Source: Cyclobacteriaceae bacterium
GTDB lineage: Bacteria > Bacteroidota > Bacteroidia > Cytophagales > Cyclobacteriaceae
NCBI GenBank assembly: GCA_025808415.1
Contig: CP075525.1
Location: 3,829,501-3,893,500, forward strand
DNA: 64,000 nt
Reading direction: 5' to 3'
Position numbers and translations under genes: made by a program
Part shown: one piece after another, positions 34,539 to 43,401 of the stretch
Numbering within the stretch: position 1 is the stretch's first letter
Layout of the letters: the number at the start of each line of letters is the position of its first letter
The notes under the pieces: generated by a model
The model's input: only the letters and a program-made list of their open reading frames with translations
Told to the model about the DNA's origin: nothing
The model's database searches: none

Positions 34539-34872
34539 GCAATTCGAAATCTGGATTGCCGACCTCAATCCAAGAATTGGGACAGAGACAGGGAAAATCA
34601 GACCTGTTATTGTTGTTCAAACAGACTTGCTAAATAAAGAACATCCATCGACTATTGTTTGCCCTATAACGACAAATGTTAAGCCGGACTCAGAAATATT
34701 GAGAGTTCATTTGAAAAAATCAAAATTTGGACTCAAGGAGGACTGTGACATAATGATTGACCAGGTAAGAGCAATTGATAACAAACGACTTGTGAAAAAC
34801 GTTGGAGAAGTGGACAGCGACACGGCTGACAAGATTAGAGAGAATTTGAAAATCGTTTTGGACTTAGACTAA
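34528..34872 (+). CDS. PemK/MazF-family endoribonuclease toxin
   Basis: This is a 114-residue toxin. MKIKQFEIWIADLNPRIGTETGKIRPVIVVQ holds the conserved Gly and Arg-Pro-Val phrase of MazF/PemK. STIVCPITTN and DQVRAIDNKRL supply the second signature (the Thr/Ser and Asp-Gln). MazF-type toxins cut mRNA at short motifs. It overlaps its antitoxin by 11 bp. The downstream palindrome 2 begins 12 bp after the stop, so the pair forms one self-contained cassette. Confidence 0.92.
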   Translation: MKIKQFEIWIADLNPRIGTETGKIRPVIVVQTDLLNKEHPSTIVCPITTNVKPDSEILRVHLKKSKFGLKEDCDIMIDQVRAIDNKRLVKNVGEVDSDTADKIRENLKIVLDLD

Positions 34873-34883
34873 CCGGCACGAAA

Positions 34884-35061
34884 CGCTAACACCGTGTTTA
34901 TTTAATTGCGGGGTTTTGTGCTAATATCTAAATCGGTTTCTTAATTTAGTCCGCTGTAGTCGGACAGTTGCAGAGCAAATCGGACTAAACATTCCGATAC
35001 GCTTCATTTTTTAGCGCTCTTATTCCCCGCACTGCATAAAATCAAACGTTGTAGGCAATGC
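34884..35061. repeat. attC-like long imperfect palindrome 2
   Basis: The 5' arm starts CGCTAAC (34884-34890), the complement of the GTTAGCG that ends palindrome 1, and contains TTTAATTGCGGGG. The 3' arm contains CCCCGCA (35025-35031), then AAAATC and the core AACGTTGTAGGCAATGC ending at 35061. Inside lies a second inverted pair, TTTAGTCCG and CGGACTAAA. The arms match only in patches, so folding should be tested by computation. Confidence 0.5.
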
Positions 35062-35085
35062 CCCTCAAAAAATATTGAGTAACTA

Positions 35086-35334
35086 ATGACAGACATAATT
35101 GACGCACATAGATATTCAATTAGACATAAATCTAAATTGATTAATGACGAACAGTGTGGATGCTTTTATTGCTTGAAGACATTTCCTCCTAAAGAAATTA
35201 CGGAATGGGTCAATGACGGTGAGGACTTCACAGCGATTTGCCCTTATTGCGGAATTGATTCTATCATCGGACAAAGTTCTGGTTACCCAATAACACAGGA
35301 CTTTTTAAAAAGAATGAACGACTACTGGTTTTGA
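35086..35334 (+). CDS. Small zinc-ribbon cytoplasmic protein
   Basis: This 82-residue protein is of a family widespread in Bacteroidota and often simply called a cytoplasmic protein. Two knuckles, CGCFYC and CPYCG, give four metal-binding Cys. The phrases KTFPPKEITEWVNDGE and SSGYPITQDFLKRMNDYWF are typical of the family. It is AT-rich and has no operon partner. It stands alone as a cassette-like segment behind the GTTGTAGGCAATGC core. Function is unknown. Confidence 0.8.
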   Translation: MTDIIDAHRYSIRHKSKLINDEQCGCFYCLKTFPPKEITEWVNDGEDFTAICPYCGIDSIIGQSSGYPITQDFLKRMNDYWF

Positions 35335-35695
35335 TAAATGGACAAATGACCAAGACGGTAAGGATTAACGCTGACCTCATAACAGCTCCCCTTTTGGCAA
35401 AGCCATGCTCGGCAAATGGGAAATTACCTATGAGGGATTGAATGAACCAATTTTTCTGAACCTGAATGGGTATGATAATCAAAAGCCCAAATGCCCGATG
35501 GGGTTAAATTTTAAAAGGCTTTAAATACCCAATCATGTAGTGCCCTGATTAATCAGGCACTGGAATTAATTAATCAGACTTGCACACCTTTGTGAGGTTT
35601 TGTGTTTTCGGGTTTTAGTGGCAAATAATTAGGCCACCAAGGCACCAAGACACTAAAATTTCCTAAAACTTATTGTCGACTTTAGAACAAATAAT
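35335..35695. other. Intergenic remains at the end of the accessory patch
   Basis: This 361-bp stretch has no full gene. It holds TTAACGCTGACC (35366-35377), a weak echo of CGCTAAC that may be a decayed cassette end. It also holds a gene fragment at 35405-35524 and a direct-repeat-like ACCAAGGCACCAAGACACTAAA near 35634-35658. The last type is common as spacer repeats in Bacteroidota. Confidence 0.45.
35405..35524 (+). pseudogene. C-terminal gene remnant
   Basis: An open frame of 39 codons reads MLGKWEITYEGLNEPIFLN and ends CPMGLNFKRL with a TAA. Its coding flavour and lack of an own start region suggest the tail of a degraded protein. Further upstream the frame runs without a clear N-terminus into the cassette edge. 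Family not recognised. Confidence 0.4.
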
Positions 35696-36532
35696 CTATT
35701 GACTCTGCCCCGGCAGAAAATCCCGCTCAAACTCCCCCAACTCAATTGAAAAATCATCCGCATCAAGGTGTGCAGGAAATTTATCGCGGAAGGCTTGTAA
35801 TGAATGTGCATTTAATTCTATTGTCTTAATCGTCTCCATGCCTTCTGAGATAAACATCAACTCCCCTTTAGGTGAATAAATAGAAGAATGTCCGTTATAC
35901 TCAATACCATTGCCATCAAAGCCTACCCGGTTAACTCCAACGGCATAACTCAGGTTTTCAATAGCGCGGGCTTTCAGTAACGCATCCCACGCATCCACAC
36001 GTGCGGTGGGCCAGTTGGCTACAAAAATCAACACATCGTAATTCAGCCGATTGGAAGTTATGTCAAACGTGTTGCGGCTCCATACCGGGAAGCGCAGGTC
36101 ATAACAAATCAACGGGCAGATGCGCCAGCCTTTCCAGGAAGACACCAGCAGGCTCTCGCCCGGTGAATAGGTTTTATGCTCAGCGGCCATACGAAACAAG
36201 TGGCGCTTATCGTAGGTTTTGTATTGGCCGCCCGGTTCCATCCACAACAGGCGGTTGTAGTAGCGTTCATGCACGGTAGCAATGTGGCTACCCAAAATCA
36301 AAGCACCGGTTTGGTCGGCCATTTGGCGCATCCATTTGAAGGTGCGCATGTTCATGTGCTCGGCCAGTTTGGGCGCGTTCATGGTAAACCCTGTAGTAAA
36401 CATTTCGGGCAGCACAATCACATCCGTATCCTGACCGATTTGCCATATTTTTTCCTCAAACGATGAAAGGTTGGCATCCATTTCTTCCCAGTAAATATCG
36501 GATTGGATGAGTGTGATTTTTAGATCTTGCAT
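35696..36532 (-). CDS. Omega-amidase-like nitrilase-family hydrolase
   Basis: This 278-residue carbon-nitrogen hydrolase starts at the ATG at 36532 (MQDLKITLIQSDIYWEE), with the catalytic Glu in VLPEMFTTGF, Lys in YDKRHLFRMA and Cys in PLICYDLRFPVWSRN. This is the YafV/omega-amidase subgroup. It hydrolyses alpha-ketoglutaramate and alpha-keto-succinamate formed by transamination of Gln and Asn. A methionine-type aminotransferase is next to it on the same strand, 128 bp upstream, supporting the glutamine transaminase-omega-amidase pathway. Confidence 0.9.
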   Translation of the reverse strand: MQDLKITLIQSDIYWEEMDANLSSFEEKIWQIGQDTDVIVLPEMFTTGFTMNAPKLAEHMNMRTFKWMRQMADQTGALILGSHIATVHERYYNRLLWMEPGGQYKTYDKRHLFRMAAEHKTYSPGESLLVSSWKGWRICPLICYDLRFPVWSRNTFDITSNRLNYDVLIFVANWPTARVDAWDALLKARAIENLSYAVGVNRVGFDGNGIEYNGHSSIYSPKGELMFISEGMETIKTIELNAHSLQAFRDKFPAHLDADDFSIELGEFERDFLPGQSQ

Positions 36533-36659
36533 AGTGGTTGATTCGGCTTGCAAGTAACGAAAGAACAAGTCAGCAGACAATATGTAATAAGCAAATGTAG
36601 TGGCTTGTCAGGTTTCGACTTGCTCAACCTGACACTATAGGTATGATGGAATGAGAGGT

Positions 36660-37802
36660 TTATATTTTTCTCAAAATCTCAATTGCCCGATCGAGCGTTT
36701 GTTGGTTCTTGGCAAAGCAAAACCGCAGCAGTTTATTATCGGTTTTATCATTATAGAAAACAGATACCGGCACGGAGGCCACTTTGTGCTTGATGGTTAG
36801 CGCTTCCGCCATCTGCCAGTCGGGTAAGGAAGAGATAGTTTTATAGGAAAGGTTTTGAAAATAGGATCCATGACAAGGCATGGGCTCAAACGATGAACCC
36901 CTTATTCCATCCAGAAAATAATCGCGCTTCTGCTGGTAAAAAGTGCCCAGATTTTCGTAATGAGCCGGGGTTTGCATGTATTCGGCCAGTGCCAGTTGCA
37001 CGGGGGTATTTACAGCAAATGTTATAAACTGATGGGTCTTCCGGATTTCCTTTGTAAGGTATTCGGGCGCAAAGGCATACCCAACCTTCCAACCGGTGGC
37101 ATGAAATGTTTTTCCAAACGAAAACATGGCCACACTTCGTTTTGCCAAACCCGGATAGTGGAGCACACTTTCGTGCCTGATGTTGTCAAAGATTATCCGT
37201 TCGTACACCTCATCGCTTAATACAATAAGGTCGCGCTCATCGGCAAGCTTCTCTAACTCACGTAAATCATTGGCCGTTAATACAGCCCCACCGGGATTGT
37301 GCGGTGTGTTGACCATGATCATGCGCGTGCGCGGATTAATTCGCCCTTTCACCTCATTCCAGTCGATGGAAAAATCCGGGTACCTGAGATTAATATGCAC
37401 CGGCACACCACCATTTAAACGAATGGCAGGATTATAGGAATCATAAGCAGGATCAAAAACAATTACTTCATCGCCCGGACGAACAAAGGCGGCAATTGCA
37501 GCATAGAGCGCTTCTGTAGCCCCGGCTGTTATGGTTATTTCCGTTTCGGGATTGATGGTTCTCGAATAGGTTTTTTCAATCACTGCTGCAATCACTTGCC
37601 GAAGCGCAGGCACACCAGGCATGGGCGCATATTGATTATGCCCCTCCTGCATAAAGCGATGAACCAGGTTGATGGCTACCGGATCAACATTAAAATCGGG
37701 GAAACCCTGCGAAAGGTTAATGGCTCCGTGGTCGTTCGCCATTTTTGACATGATGGCGAAGATGCTGGTGCCAACATCGGGTAAACGTGACGTTATATTC
37801 AA
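36660..37802 (-). CDS. PLP-dependent aminotransferase, methionine/glutamine transaminase type
   Basis: This 380-residue class I aminotransferase resembles YbdL and glutamine transaminase K. It has INLSQGFPDF (substrate loop), NQYAPMPGVPALRQ, NTPHNPGGAV, LSDEVYERIIFD, and the PLP Lys in FSFGKTFHATGWKVGY. It likely transaminates keto-methylthiobutyrate to Met with Gln as donor. The start is a TTG at 37800-37802 (MNITSRLPDVGTSIF), which lies inside an inverted repeat. Downstream is the omega-amidase gene, so the two probably work together in methionine salvage. Confidence 0.9.
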   Translation of the reverse strand: MNITSRLPDVGTSIFAIMSKMANDHGAINLSQGFPDFNVDPVAINLVHRFMQEGHNQYAPMPGVPALRQVIAAVIEKTYSRTINPETEITITAGATEALYAAIAAFVRPGDEVIVFDPAYDSYNPAIRLNGGVPVHINLRYPDFSIDWNEVKGRINPRTRMIMVNTPHNPGGAVLTANDLRELEKLADERDLIVLSDEVYERIIFDNIRHESVLHYPGLAKRSVAMFSFGKTFHATGWKVGYAFAPEYLTKEIRKTHQFITFAVNTPVQLALAEYMQTPAHYENLGTFYQQKRDYFLDGIRGSSFEPMPCHGSYFQNLSYKTISSLPDWQMAEALTIKHKVASVPVSVFYNDKTDNKLLRFCFAKNQQTLDRAIEILRKI

Positions 37803-37877
37803 GATTCAGAATTTGAGGTTCAAGATTTAAAGTTAACCAAATTCAACAACCTCAAATTTTGAATATTGAATCTTGAA
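37799..37877. repeat. AT-rich inverted repeat between def and the aminotransferase
   Basis: The arm CAAGATTCAGAATTTGAGGTT (37800-37820, written in part) pairs with AACCTCAAATTTTGAATATTGAATCTTG (37848-37875) with a few extra bases. It directly follows the def stop and includes the TTG start of the aminotransferase. It may terminate def transcripts. Confidence 0.6.
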
Positions 37878-38447
37878 CTATTTTCTGAGGGGAGCCAGGA
37901 TGCGGTATTCGGTTTTCACATCACCGCGGCTGATGTCGTTCAGTTTGCCTTTCAGTAAACGTTTTTTTAAAGGAGTGAGGTAATCGATAAAGAGTTTCCC
38001 TTCAATGTGATCGTATTCGTGTTGGATAATGCGCGCCTTCATGCCATCATACGCCTCTTCCTTCAGGTTCCACTGCTCATCGTAGTACCTGATTTTGATG
38101 GTATCTTTTCGGGCCACTTTTTCGCGGATGTTGGGTATGCTTAAGCAACCCTCTTCAAAATCCCAGGGTGTTCCCAATTCCTCCACCATTACCGGGTTAA
38201 CAAACGCTTTTTTGAAATTTTCCATACCCTCTTCGGCCTCATCATCATCCTTATCCAGCACGGTGCCATCAACCACAAACAAGCGTATGCCTTTACCAAT
38301 CTGTGGTGCGGCCAATCCAATTCCCTGGGCATTGTGCATGGTTTCATACATATCCTCAATCAATTGGGTGAGGTCCGTTCCCAGTTCAATATCCTTTGCC
38401 CGCTGACGCAAAACGGGATCTCCATACATTACAATCGGGTAAACCAT
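37878..38447 (-). CDS. def: Peptide deformylase
   Basis: This 189-residue metalloenzyme removes the formyl group from nascent proteins. Motif 1 is GIGLAAPQIG, motif 2 EEGCLSIPN (metal-binding Cys), and motif 3 QHEYDHIEGKLF (two metal His and catalytic Glu). A short acidic insertion (about 77-90, KDDDEAEEGMENF) is typical of Bacteroidota def. It is transcribed in the same direction as ruvX, 78 bp downstream of that gene's stop. Confidence 0.97.
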   Translation of the reverse strand: MVYPIVMYGDPVLRQRAKDIELGTDLTQLIEDMYETMHNAQGIGLAAPQIGKGIRLFVVDGTVLDKDDDEAEEGMENFKKAFVNPVMVEELGTPWDFEEGCLSIPNIREKVARKDTIKIRYYDEQWNLKEEAYDGMKARIIQHEYDHIEGKLFIDYLTPLKKRLLKGKLNDISRGDVKTEYRILAPLRK

Positions 38448-38525
38448 TGATCACTAGCTATTATTGGCTGCAAAAATAATTATTATTCGCGCCTTTTATA
38501 AATTCACAGAACCGAAGAAATCCAG

Positions 38526-38936
38526 TCAGCGCGATTCCATAAATGCCTGCAAGATCAACACTGCACTTACTTTATCCACATTGCCTTTCACCTGCCGGTC
38601 TTTCTTTTTCATCCCGCCTTCACGCATGGCACGTTGGGCGAGTGAACTGGTAAAACGCTCGTCCACTTCATGAACAGGTTTATCTGGAAAAGCTTGTTTT
38701 AAGCTCTCAATAAACTTACGAACAGCGGGTGCTGTTTCAGAATCCTCATTCATCAAGGTGCGGGGCATCCCTACAACAAAACGATCTACTGATTCCTTTG
38801 TCAAATACATCTTCAGGTAAGATAAAAGCTGCGCGGACGGAACGGTATCTAACGCTGTGGCTATAATTTGCAGCGGATCGGTAACGGCAAGCCCGGCACG
38901 TTTTGTTCCGTAATCAATGGCTAATATTCTGCCCAT
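38526..38936 (-). CDS. ruvX: RuvX/YqgF-family putative Holliday junction resolvase / rRNA-processing nuclease
   Basis: This 136-residue RNase H-fold protein starts at the ATG at 38936 (MGRILAIDYGTKRAGLA), 4 bp after the stop of the hemerythrin gene. Catalytic Asp is in AIDYG, Glu/Asp in VDERFTSSLAQ, and the family's FVVGMPRTLMNED and Asp of NVDKVSAVLIL are present. YqgF is implicated in 16S rRNA 5'-end maturation and in junction resolution. Co-directional with def downstream. Confidence 0.93.
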   Translation of the reverse strand: MGRILAIDYGTKRAGLAVTDPLQIIATALDTVPSAQLLSYLKMYLTKESVDRFVVGMPRTLMNEDSETAPAVRKFIESLKQAFPDKPVHEVDERFTSSLAQRAMREGGMKKKDRQVKGNVDKVSAVLILQAFMESR

Positions 38937-38940
38937 GCCT

Positions 38941-39696
38941 TTAGTTGAAGCGGATGCGCTCCACAAAAATCTGCTTCACTTTTGTTTCCAGCATCATGGC
39001 CTTGGGGAAGAGGATTTCATTTTCAATACGCGCGTGTGTAATTAAACTTTTTTCAAAATCCTTCAGCTCGTTGTAAATCACTTTCATCCTAAGCGGTGCA
39101 TCAGGTTTCAGTAAGTAATCGCTAGTAATTCTCCGTATGCCTTGCATCTCATCGTCATGCACATCATGATCTATGGCAAACTTCTGAACCGAATGCCGCT
39201 CCATCAAATGATACAACCGGGTTGGTATGTAGTTGCCTTTTGCGGCACGGTCTAAGGCCTTAATGTAGTTAAATAAGGTGTCCTCTTCTTCGTATATGTG
39301 GTATATGAAATCTTCCACAAACAATGGAAAAACTATTTTGAGGTCGCGCTCAACCGTATAATAATCTTGATGCGCGGCCTTAAAGCCCTCAACCAGTTTA
39401 GCAATGTAAGGCAATTTATGCTTGATGAATAGAAAATGAGAGTGTTTAAGGTATTCGATGATTAAATCAACCGGATAAGAAATCAACGGCAATTCGGCTT
39501 CGCGCAGGTGGGTTGGCGATTCCAACTCCCGCACTACCTGCTCAACGATTAAGCCCCGGTCACGGCAGGCTTGTTCCAGGGTAAACGATGAATACTCTTC
39601 AAAGCGAATCCCAAAATAAAAAAGCACGTAGGCATGAACATAATTCTCGTCAACGAGTTGGCCTACCAGCTTATTTTTTAACCCTGAAACCTCCAT
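38941..39696 (-). CDS. Hemerythrin-like HHE domain protein
   Basis: This 251-residue protein has two parts. The N-terminus (about 8-60) has VHAYVLFYFGIRFEEYSS and a single Cys in EQACRDRGL, resembling the ScdA_N region of di-iron repair proteins. The C-terminal four-helix bundle (about 80-240) carries the metal-ligand His and Glu pairs in LKHSHFLFIKHKLPYI, EDFIYHIYEEEDTLFNYI, DHDVHDDEM and HARIENEILFPKAM. RIC-type proteins with these features repair iron-sulfur clusters after nitrosative or oxidative stress, so that role is likely. It precedes ruvX by 4 bp. Confidence 0.85.
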   Translation of the reverse strand: MEVSGLKNKLVGQLVDENYVHAYVLFYFGIRFEEYSSFTLEQACRDRGLIVEQVVRELESPTHLREAELPLISYPVDLIIEYLKHSHFLFIKHKLPYIAKLVEGFKAAHQDYYTVERDLKIVFPLFVEDFIYHIYEEEDTLFNYIKALDRAAKGNYIPTRLYHLMERHSVQKFAIDHDVHDDEMQGIRRITSDYLLKPDAPLRMKVIYNELKDFEKSLITHARIENEILFPKAMMLETKVKQIFVERIRFN

Positions 39697-39856
39697 AGTA
39701 TCTTCAAATATAAATAAACCTTAAAAAATCGCATTGGCAGAACCGGGCATTGTCGATTAAACGTTTTATTTCCGGAAATTTGATGTTTTGCTGAAAATAA
39801 ACTGTGCTTAACATTTAGTATCCTTACCCGTTAAAAGGAGAACGCCAAATGATTTT

Positions 39857-41479
39857 ATGAGCGAACAACCAAAAAATACACCTTACCAGATTCGTTTACC
39901 CCTGGTTTTATGCCTTGGCCTGGCGGCCGGGGTTTTTATAGGCACCAGCTTTAATGCCCGAAAACCCTCGCGCGATGTGACCAAAGATGTACAAAAGCTG
40001 CGCGAAGTGCTCACCTATATTGACACTAAATACGTTGATGATATCAAGACCGATAAACTGGTTGATGAATCCATCCGTCACCTGCTCTCCAAGCTCGACC
40101 CGCATTCTCATTACATTCCGGCCAGTGACCGGGTAGCGGCAAACGAAGAATTGCGGGGCAATTTCGATGGCATTGGCATCGAGTTCAACATCTTTCAGGA
40201 TACCATAGTAGTGGTTACCCCCCTAAGCGGTGGGCCATCCGAAAAACTGGGTATCCGCTCGGGCGACAAAATTATAATGGTAGATGACGTAAATGTTGCC
40301 GGCATTGGCATTACCACACAAGATGTGATGCGTAAGTTAAAGGGGCCGCGCGGTTCGGAGGTACAAGTAACCATCCTTCGCGGCAAACAGGTGCTCGACT
40401 TCAATATCATTCGCGATAAAATCCCGCAGTTTTCCATTGATGTGTCGTACATGGTGAATGCTGAAATTGGGTATATAAAGCTGAACCGGTTTTCCGCTAC
40501 TACCTACGAAGAATTCAGCAAAGCCTTGAACAAACTCAAGGAGCAAGGGATGAAAAAACTGGTGCTCGACTTACAGGGAAATGGCGGAGGCTACATGAGT
40601 ATGGCCATCGACCTGGCTGATGAGTTTTTGTCAGCCGACAAAAAAATCGTGTATACTGATGGAAAGGATAAACGCCTTAACACCAATGCCTCATCAACCA
40701 CGCGTGGAAGTTTTGAAACCGGTGACCTTATTATTTTGGTGAATGAAGGCAGCGCCTCGGCTTCTGAAATACTGGCCGGGGCCTTGCAAGACAACGACCG
40801 TGCCTTGATTGTTGGGCGAAGGACTTTTGGAAAAGGACTCGTTCAAAATCCATTCGACTTAAGCGATGGTTCGGAATTAAGGCTAACTATTTCGCGTTAC
40901 TACACGCCCAGTGGCCGATCTATCCAAAAACCGTATGACGATGATGAAGCTTATTCGCTGGACATTATCGAACGCTACAAAAAAGGTGAATTCTTTTCGG
41001 CCGATAGCATAAAACTGAATGACTCGCTGAAGTACAAAACACTGAACGGGCGCACCGTGTATGGCGGTGGTGGCATTATGCCCGATTATTTTGTTCCGCT
41101 GGATACTTCCATGAACAGCCATTACCTCAATGCCCTTTATTCATCACTTTCCATTTATGAGTTTGCATTCAACTATGCCCATCATCATAAAGATGAACTG
41201 GAAAGCAAGGGTTTTGAACAATTCCGGACCAGGTTTGTAGTAGCCGATCAAATGTTGAACGAACTTATCAGCATCGGGCAACGCAACAAAGTTAAACCCG
41301 ACTATAAAGACCTGCAGCGGAACAAGAAAATTTTTCAACTGCATGTAAAGGCGCAAATCGCCCGCCGGATTTGGGGAAATGACGGGTTGTTTCCGATCAT
41401 TAACGAAACCAACGAAATCTTTCTACAGTCCCTTAAATTATTCGACAGGATACCCGAATTGAACCGGACGGCCATGTAG
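39857..41479 (+). CDS. C-terminal processing peptidase, S41 family
   Basis: This 540-residue periplasmic/membrane serine protease has a single N-terminal membrane helix (about 13-30). A PDZ domain (about 95-180) has RGNFDGIGIEFNI and LGIRSGDKIIMVDD. The S41 core has catalytic Ser in NEGSASASEILAGAL and Lys in GRRTFGKGLVQ. The C-terminal region (about 400-540) is a helical extension usual for Bacteroidota CtpA. It degrades or trims exported proteins. It is monocistronic in this window. Confidence 0.93.
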   Translation: MSEQPKNTPYQIRLPLVLCLGLAAGVFIGTSFNARKPSRDVTKDVQKLREVLTYIDTKYVDDIKTDKLVDESIRHLLSKLDPHSHYIPASDRVAANEELRGNFDGIGIEFNIFQDTIVVVTPLSGGPSEKLGIRSGDKIIMVDDVNVAGIGITTQDVMRKLKGPRGSEVQVTILRGKQVLDFNIIRDKIPQFSIDVSYMVNAEIGYIKLNRFSATTYEEFSKALNKLKEQGMKKLVLDLQGNGGGYMSMAIDLADEFLSADKKIVYTDGKDKRLNTNASSTTRGSFETGDLIILVNEGSASASEILAGALQDNDRALIVGRRTFGKGLVQNPFDLSDGSELRLTISRYYTPSGRSIQKPYDDDEAYSLDIIERYKKGEFFSADSIKLNDSLKYKTLNGRTVYGGGGIMPDYFVPLDTSMNSHYLNALYSSLSIYEFAFNYAHHHKDELESKGFEQFRTRFVVADQMLNELISIGQRNKVKPDYKDLQRNKKIFQLHVKAQIARRIWGNDGLFPIINETNEIFLQSLKLFDRIPELNRTAM

Positions 41480-41553
41480 GAAACCCACCGCCCCAAAGGG
41501 TAAATAAATCCAAAACGGTTTCTTAATTTAGCCCGCGAATAACCTAGCGTGCC

Positions 41554-42750
41554 ATGTATTACTACCGTCTTGGAAACATCCCGCATAAGCGTCACACACA
41601 ATTCCGCCAGCCCGATGGAAGCCTGTATAAAGAAGAACTGGTAAGCTCGGAAGGATTTTCGGGCATTTACTCAAACCTCTACCATATCCATCCGCCCACA
41701 CGCGTAAAAGCGGTTAACAACCCGGTGAAATATGGTCCCGAAATCGTAGCGGATTACGCACTGCGGCAAACCCACCTCAATACTTCTAAAGTATCCACAA
41801 CTGGCCATGATTTCCTGGAATCGCGCAAGGTTTTGCTCAAAAACAATGATTGCGCCATCTCCATTTGCTCACCCAAACAACGCAAGATGGATTACTTCTA
41901 TAAAAATGCCGAGGGCGATGAGGTAATTTTCGTTCACGATGGTAAAGGAGTATTGATCTCACCTTTCGGTAAACTTGACATCCGCCAGGGTGATTATGTG
42001 GTTGTACCGCGCACGGTAATTTATAAGCTGGAGTTTGAAGAAGGCCCACTCCGGCTGCTCATTGTTGAATCTGCCTCACCGATAGAAACTGTTAAACGTT
42101 ACCGCAATGACCTGGGCCAATTGCTGGAGCATTCACCCTATTGCGAGCGTGATATTCGTCCGCCTCATGAATTGGTTACCGATGGCAGTCGTGGAGAGTT
42201 TTTGATGAAGATCAAAAAGCAAGGCTACTTGCACCACTACGTGTATGATTTCAGTCCGTTGGATTTAGTGGGTTGGGATGGTTTTTTATGGCCGTATGCT
42301 TTTTCCATTCACGACTTTGAACCCATTACCGGTCGTATTCACCAGCCGCCCCCGGTGCATCAAACCTTTCAGGCCCATAACTTTGTAATTTGTTCGTTCG
42401 TGCCAAGGCTGTTTGATTATCACCCCCTGGCAATACCGGCTCCCTATAATCACAGCAACATTGATAGTGATGAAGTTTTGTATTATGCGGAAGGGAATTT
42501 TATGAGCAGGAGAGGCATTGATCGCGGATCATTCACGTTACACCCGGGAGGTTTGCCCCACGGGCCACACCCGGGCACAGTAGAAAAAAGTCTTGGTGCC
42601 AAAGAAACACACGAACTGGCTGTAATGATCGACACGTTTAAGCCTTTGTACTTAACCACCGATGCGTTGGAGTTTCTGGATAAGAATTACCCGATGAGTT
42701 GGACAGATAACGATCCGAATGTTCCTTTCAATGAAATAAACACGCCATAA
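41554..42750 (+). CDS. hmgA: Homogentisate 1,2-dioxygenase
   Basis: This 398-residue cupin dioxygenase opens homogentisate to maleylacetoacetate in tyrosine catabolism. It has MYYYRLGNIPHKRHTQFRQ, VFVHDGKGVLISPFGKLDIRQGDYV-type cupin region (here EVIFVHDGKGVL), and the metal-site region SPFGKLDIRQGDYVVVPRT. The C-terminal His/Glu ligands lie in NHSNIDSDEVLYYAEGNF and FTLHPGGLPHGPHPG. Length is 40 residues below eukaryotic HGD but usual for Bacteroidota. Other tyrosine-degradation genes are not in the window. Confidence 0.93.
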   Translation: MYYYRLGNIPHKRHTQFRQPDGSLYKEELVSSEGFSGIYSNLYHIHPPTRVKAVNNPVKYGPEIVADYALRQTHLNTSKVSTTGHDFLESRKVLLKNNDCAISICSPKQRKMDYFYKNAEGDEVIFVHDGKGVLISPFGKLDIRQGDYVVVPRTVIYKLEFEEGPLRLLIVESASPIETVKRYRNDLGQLLEHSPYCERDIRPPHELVTDGSRGEFLMKIKKQGYLHHYVYDFSPLDLVGWDGFLWPYAFSIHDFEPITGRIHQPPPVHQTFQAHNFVICSFVPRLFDYHPLAIPAPYNHSNIDSDEVLYYAEGNFMSRRGIDRGSFTLHPGGLPHGPHPGTVEKSLGAKETHELAVMIDTFKPLYLTTDALEFLDKNYPMSWTDNDPNVPFNEINTP

Positions 42751-42757
42751 AAAAAGA

Positions 42758-42780
42758 AGGGGCTCAGGCCCCTATTTTTA
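42758..42780. terminator. Terminator shared by hmgA and purN
   Basis: A stem AGGGGC/GCCCCT with a 4-base loop is followed by ATTTTTA on the plus strand, and preceded by a run of A for the minus strand. It separates the two convergent genes. Confidence 0.8.
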
Positions 42781-43401
42781 TTAACTACTTGAGTTAAGTA
42801 TCCAATCCTCAATAACCTGAGGATACCAATAATACTCCAGCTTGTGGACCTTATTGGCAATATCTTCCGGTGAGTCGGATGGGCTGACCGGGCAAATACC
42901 TTTAAAAAGTATTTCGCCTTTATCGTAATGCTCATTGACTTTATGTATAGTAATGCCGGTTTCCGTTTCCCCGGCTTGCTTCACCGCTTCATGTACCTTC
43001 ATCCCGTACATGCCTTTGCCCCCGAATTTTGGCAACAAGGCCGGATGGATATTGATAATCTTACCCGGAAATGCGCGGATAATGTTTTCCGGGATCAACC
43101 ATAAAAACCCGGCTAACACTACATGGGTTATCGCATGTTCCTTCAACCACTTCAACACCTCATCCGTTTCCCTAAATTGTTTTCGGTTAAAAATAAACGT
43201 GGTAACGTTATGGTTGGCCGCCCGTACCAGCGCATAGGCCTCAGGATTATTGGAAAGCAGTGCTGTTACTTTTATTGCAGGATGATGCTGAAAGTATTTG
43301 ATAATCTCTTCTGCATTGGTCCCGTTTCCGGATGCGAAAATCGCAAGTCGATATGCGGAGGTATTGATGTGCTGGTGTACTGGTGTACGAGTATGCCTCA
43401 A
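42781..43401 (-). CDS. purN: Phosphoribosylglycinamide formyltransferase
   Basis: This 206-residue purine synthesis enzyme transfers formyl from 10-formyl-THF to GAR. It has the phosphate loop ASGNGTNAEEI, the catalytic NIHPALLPKFGGKG (Asn and His), and the Asp of NEHYDKGEIL. The first 16 residues (MRHTRTPVHQHINTSA) are unlike other PurN and are encoded by a repeat that also occurs inverted upstream of the gene. The core begins at YRLAIFASGNG, and no other start codon lies between. Confidence 0.95.
   Translation of the reverse strand: MRHTRTPVHQHINTSAYRLAIFASGNGTNAEEIIKYFQHHPAIKVTALLSNNPEAYALVRAANHNVTTFIFNRKQFRETDEVLKWLKEHAITHVVLAGFLWLIPENIIRAFPGKIINIHPALLPKFGGKGMYGMKVHEAVKQAGETETGITIHKVNEHYDKGEILFKGICPVSPSDSPEDIANKVHKLEYYWYPQVIEDWILNSSS

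Noticed and set aside
34408..34620. Minus-strand frame across the RHH/PemK genes
   Set aside because: Antisense shadow of a well-recognised overlapping toxin-antitoxin pair.
32644..35061. Classical class 1-like integron array
   Set aside because: No intI, attI or GTTRRRY cores are visible, so only attC-like architecture is claimed.
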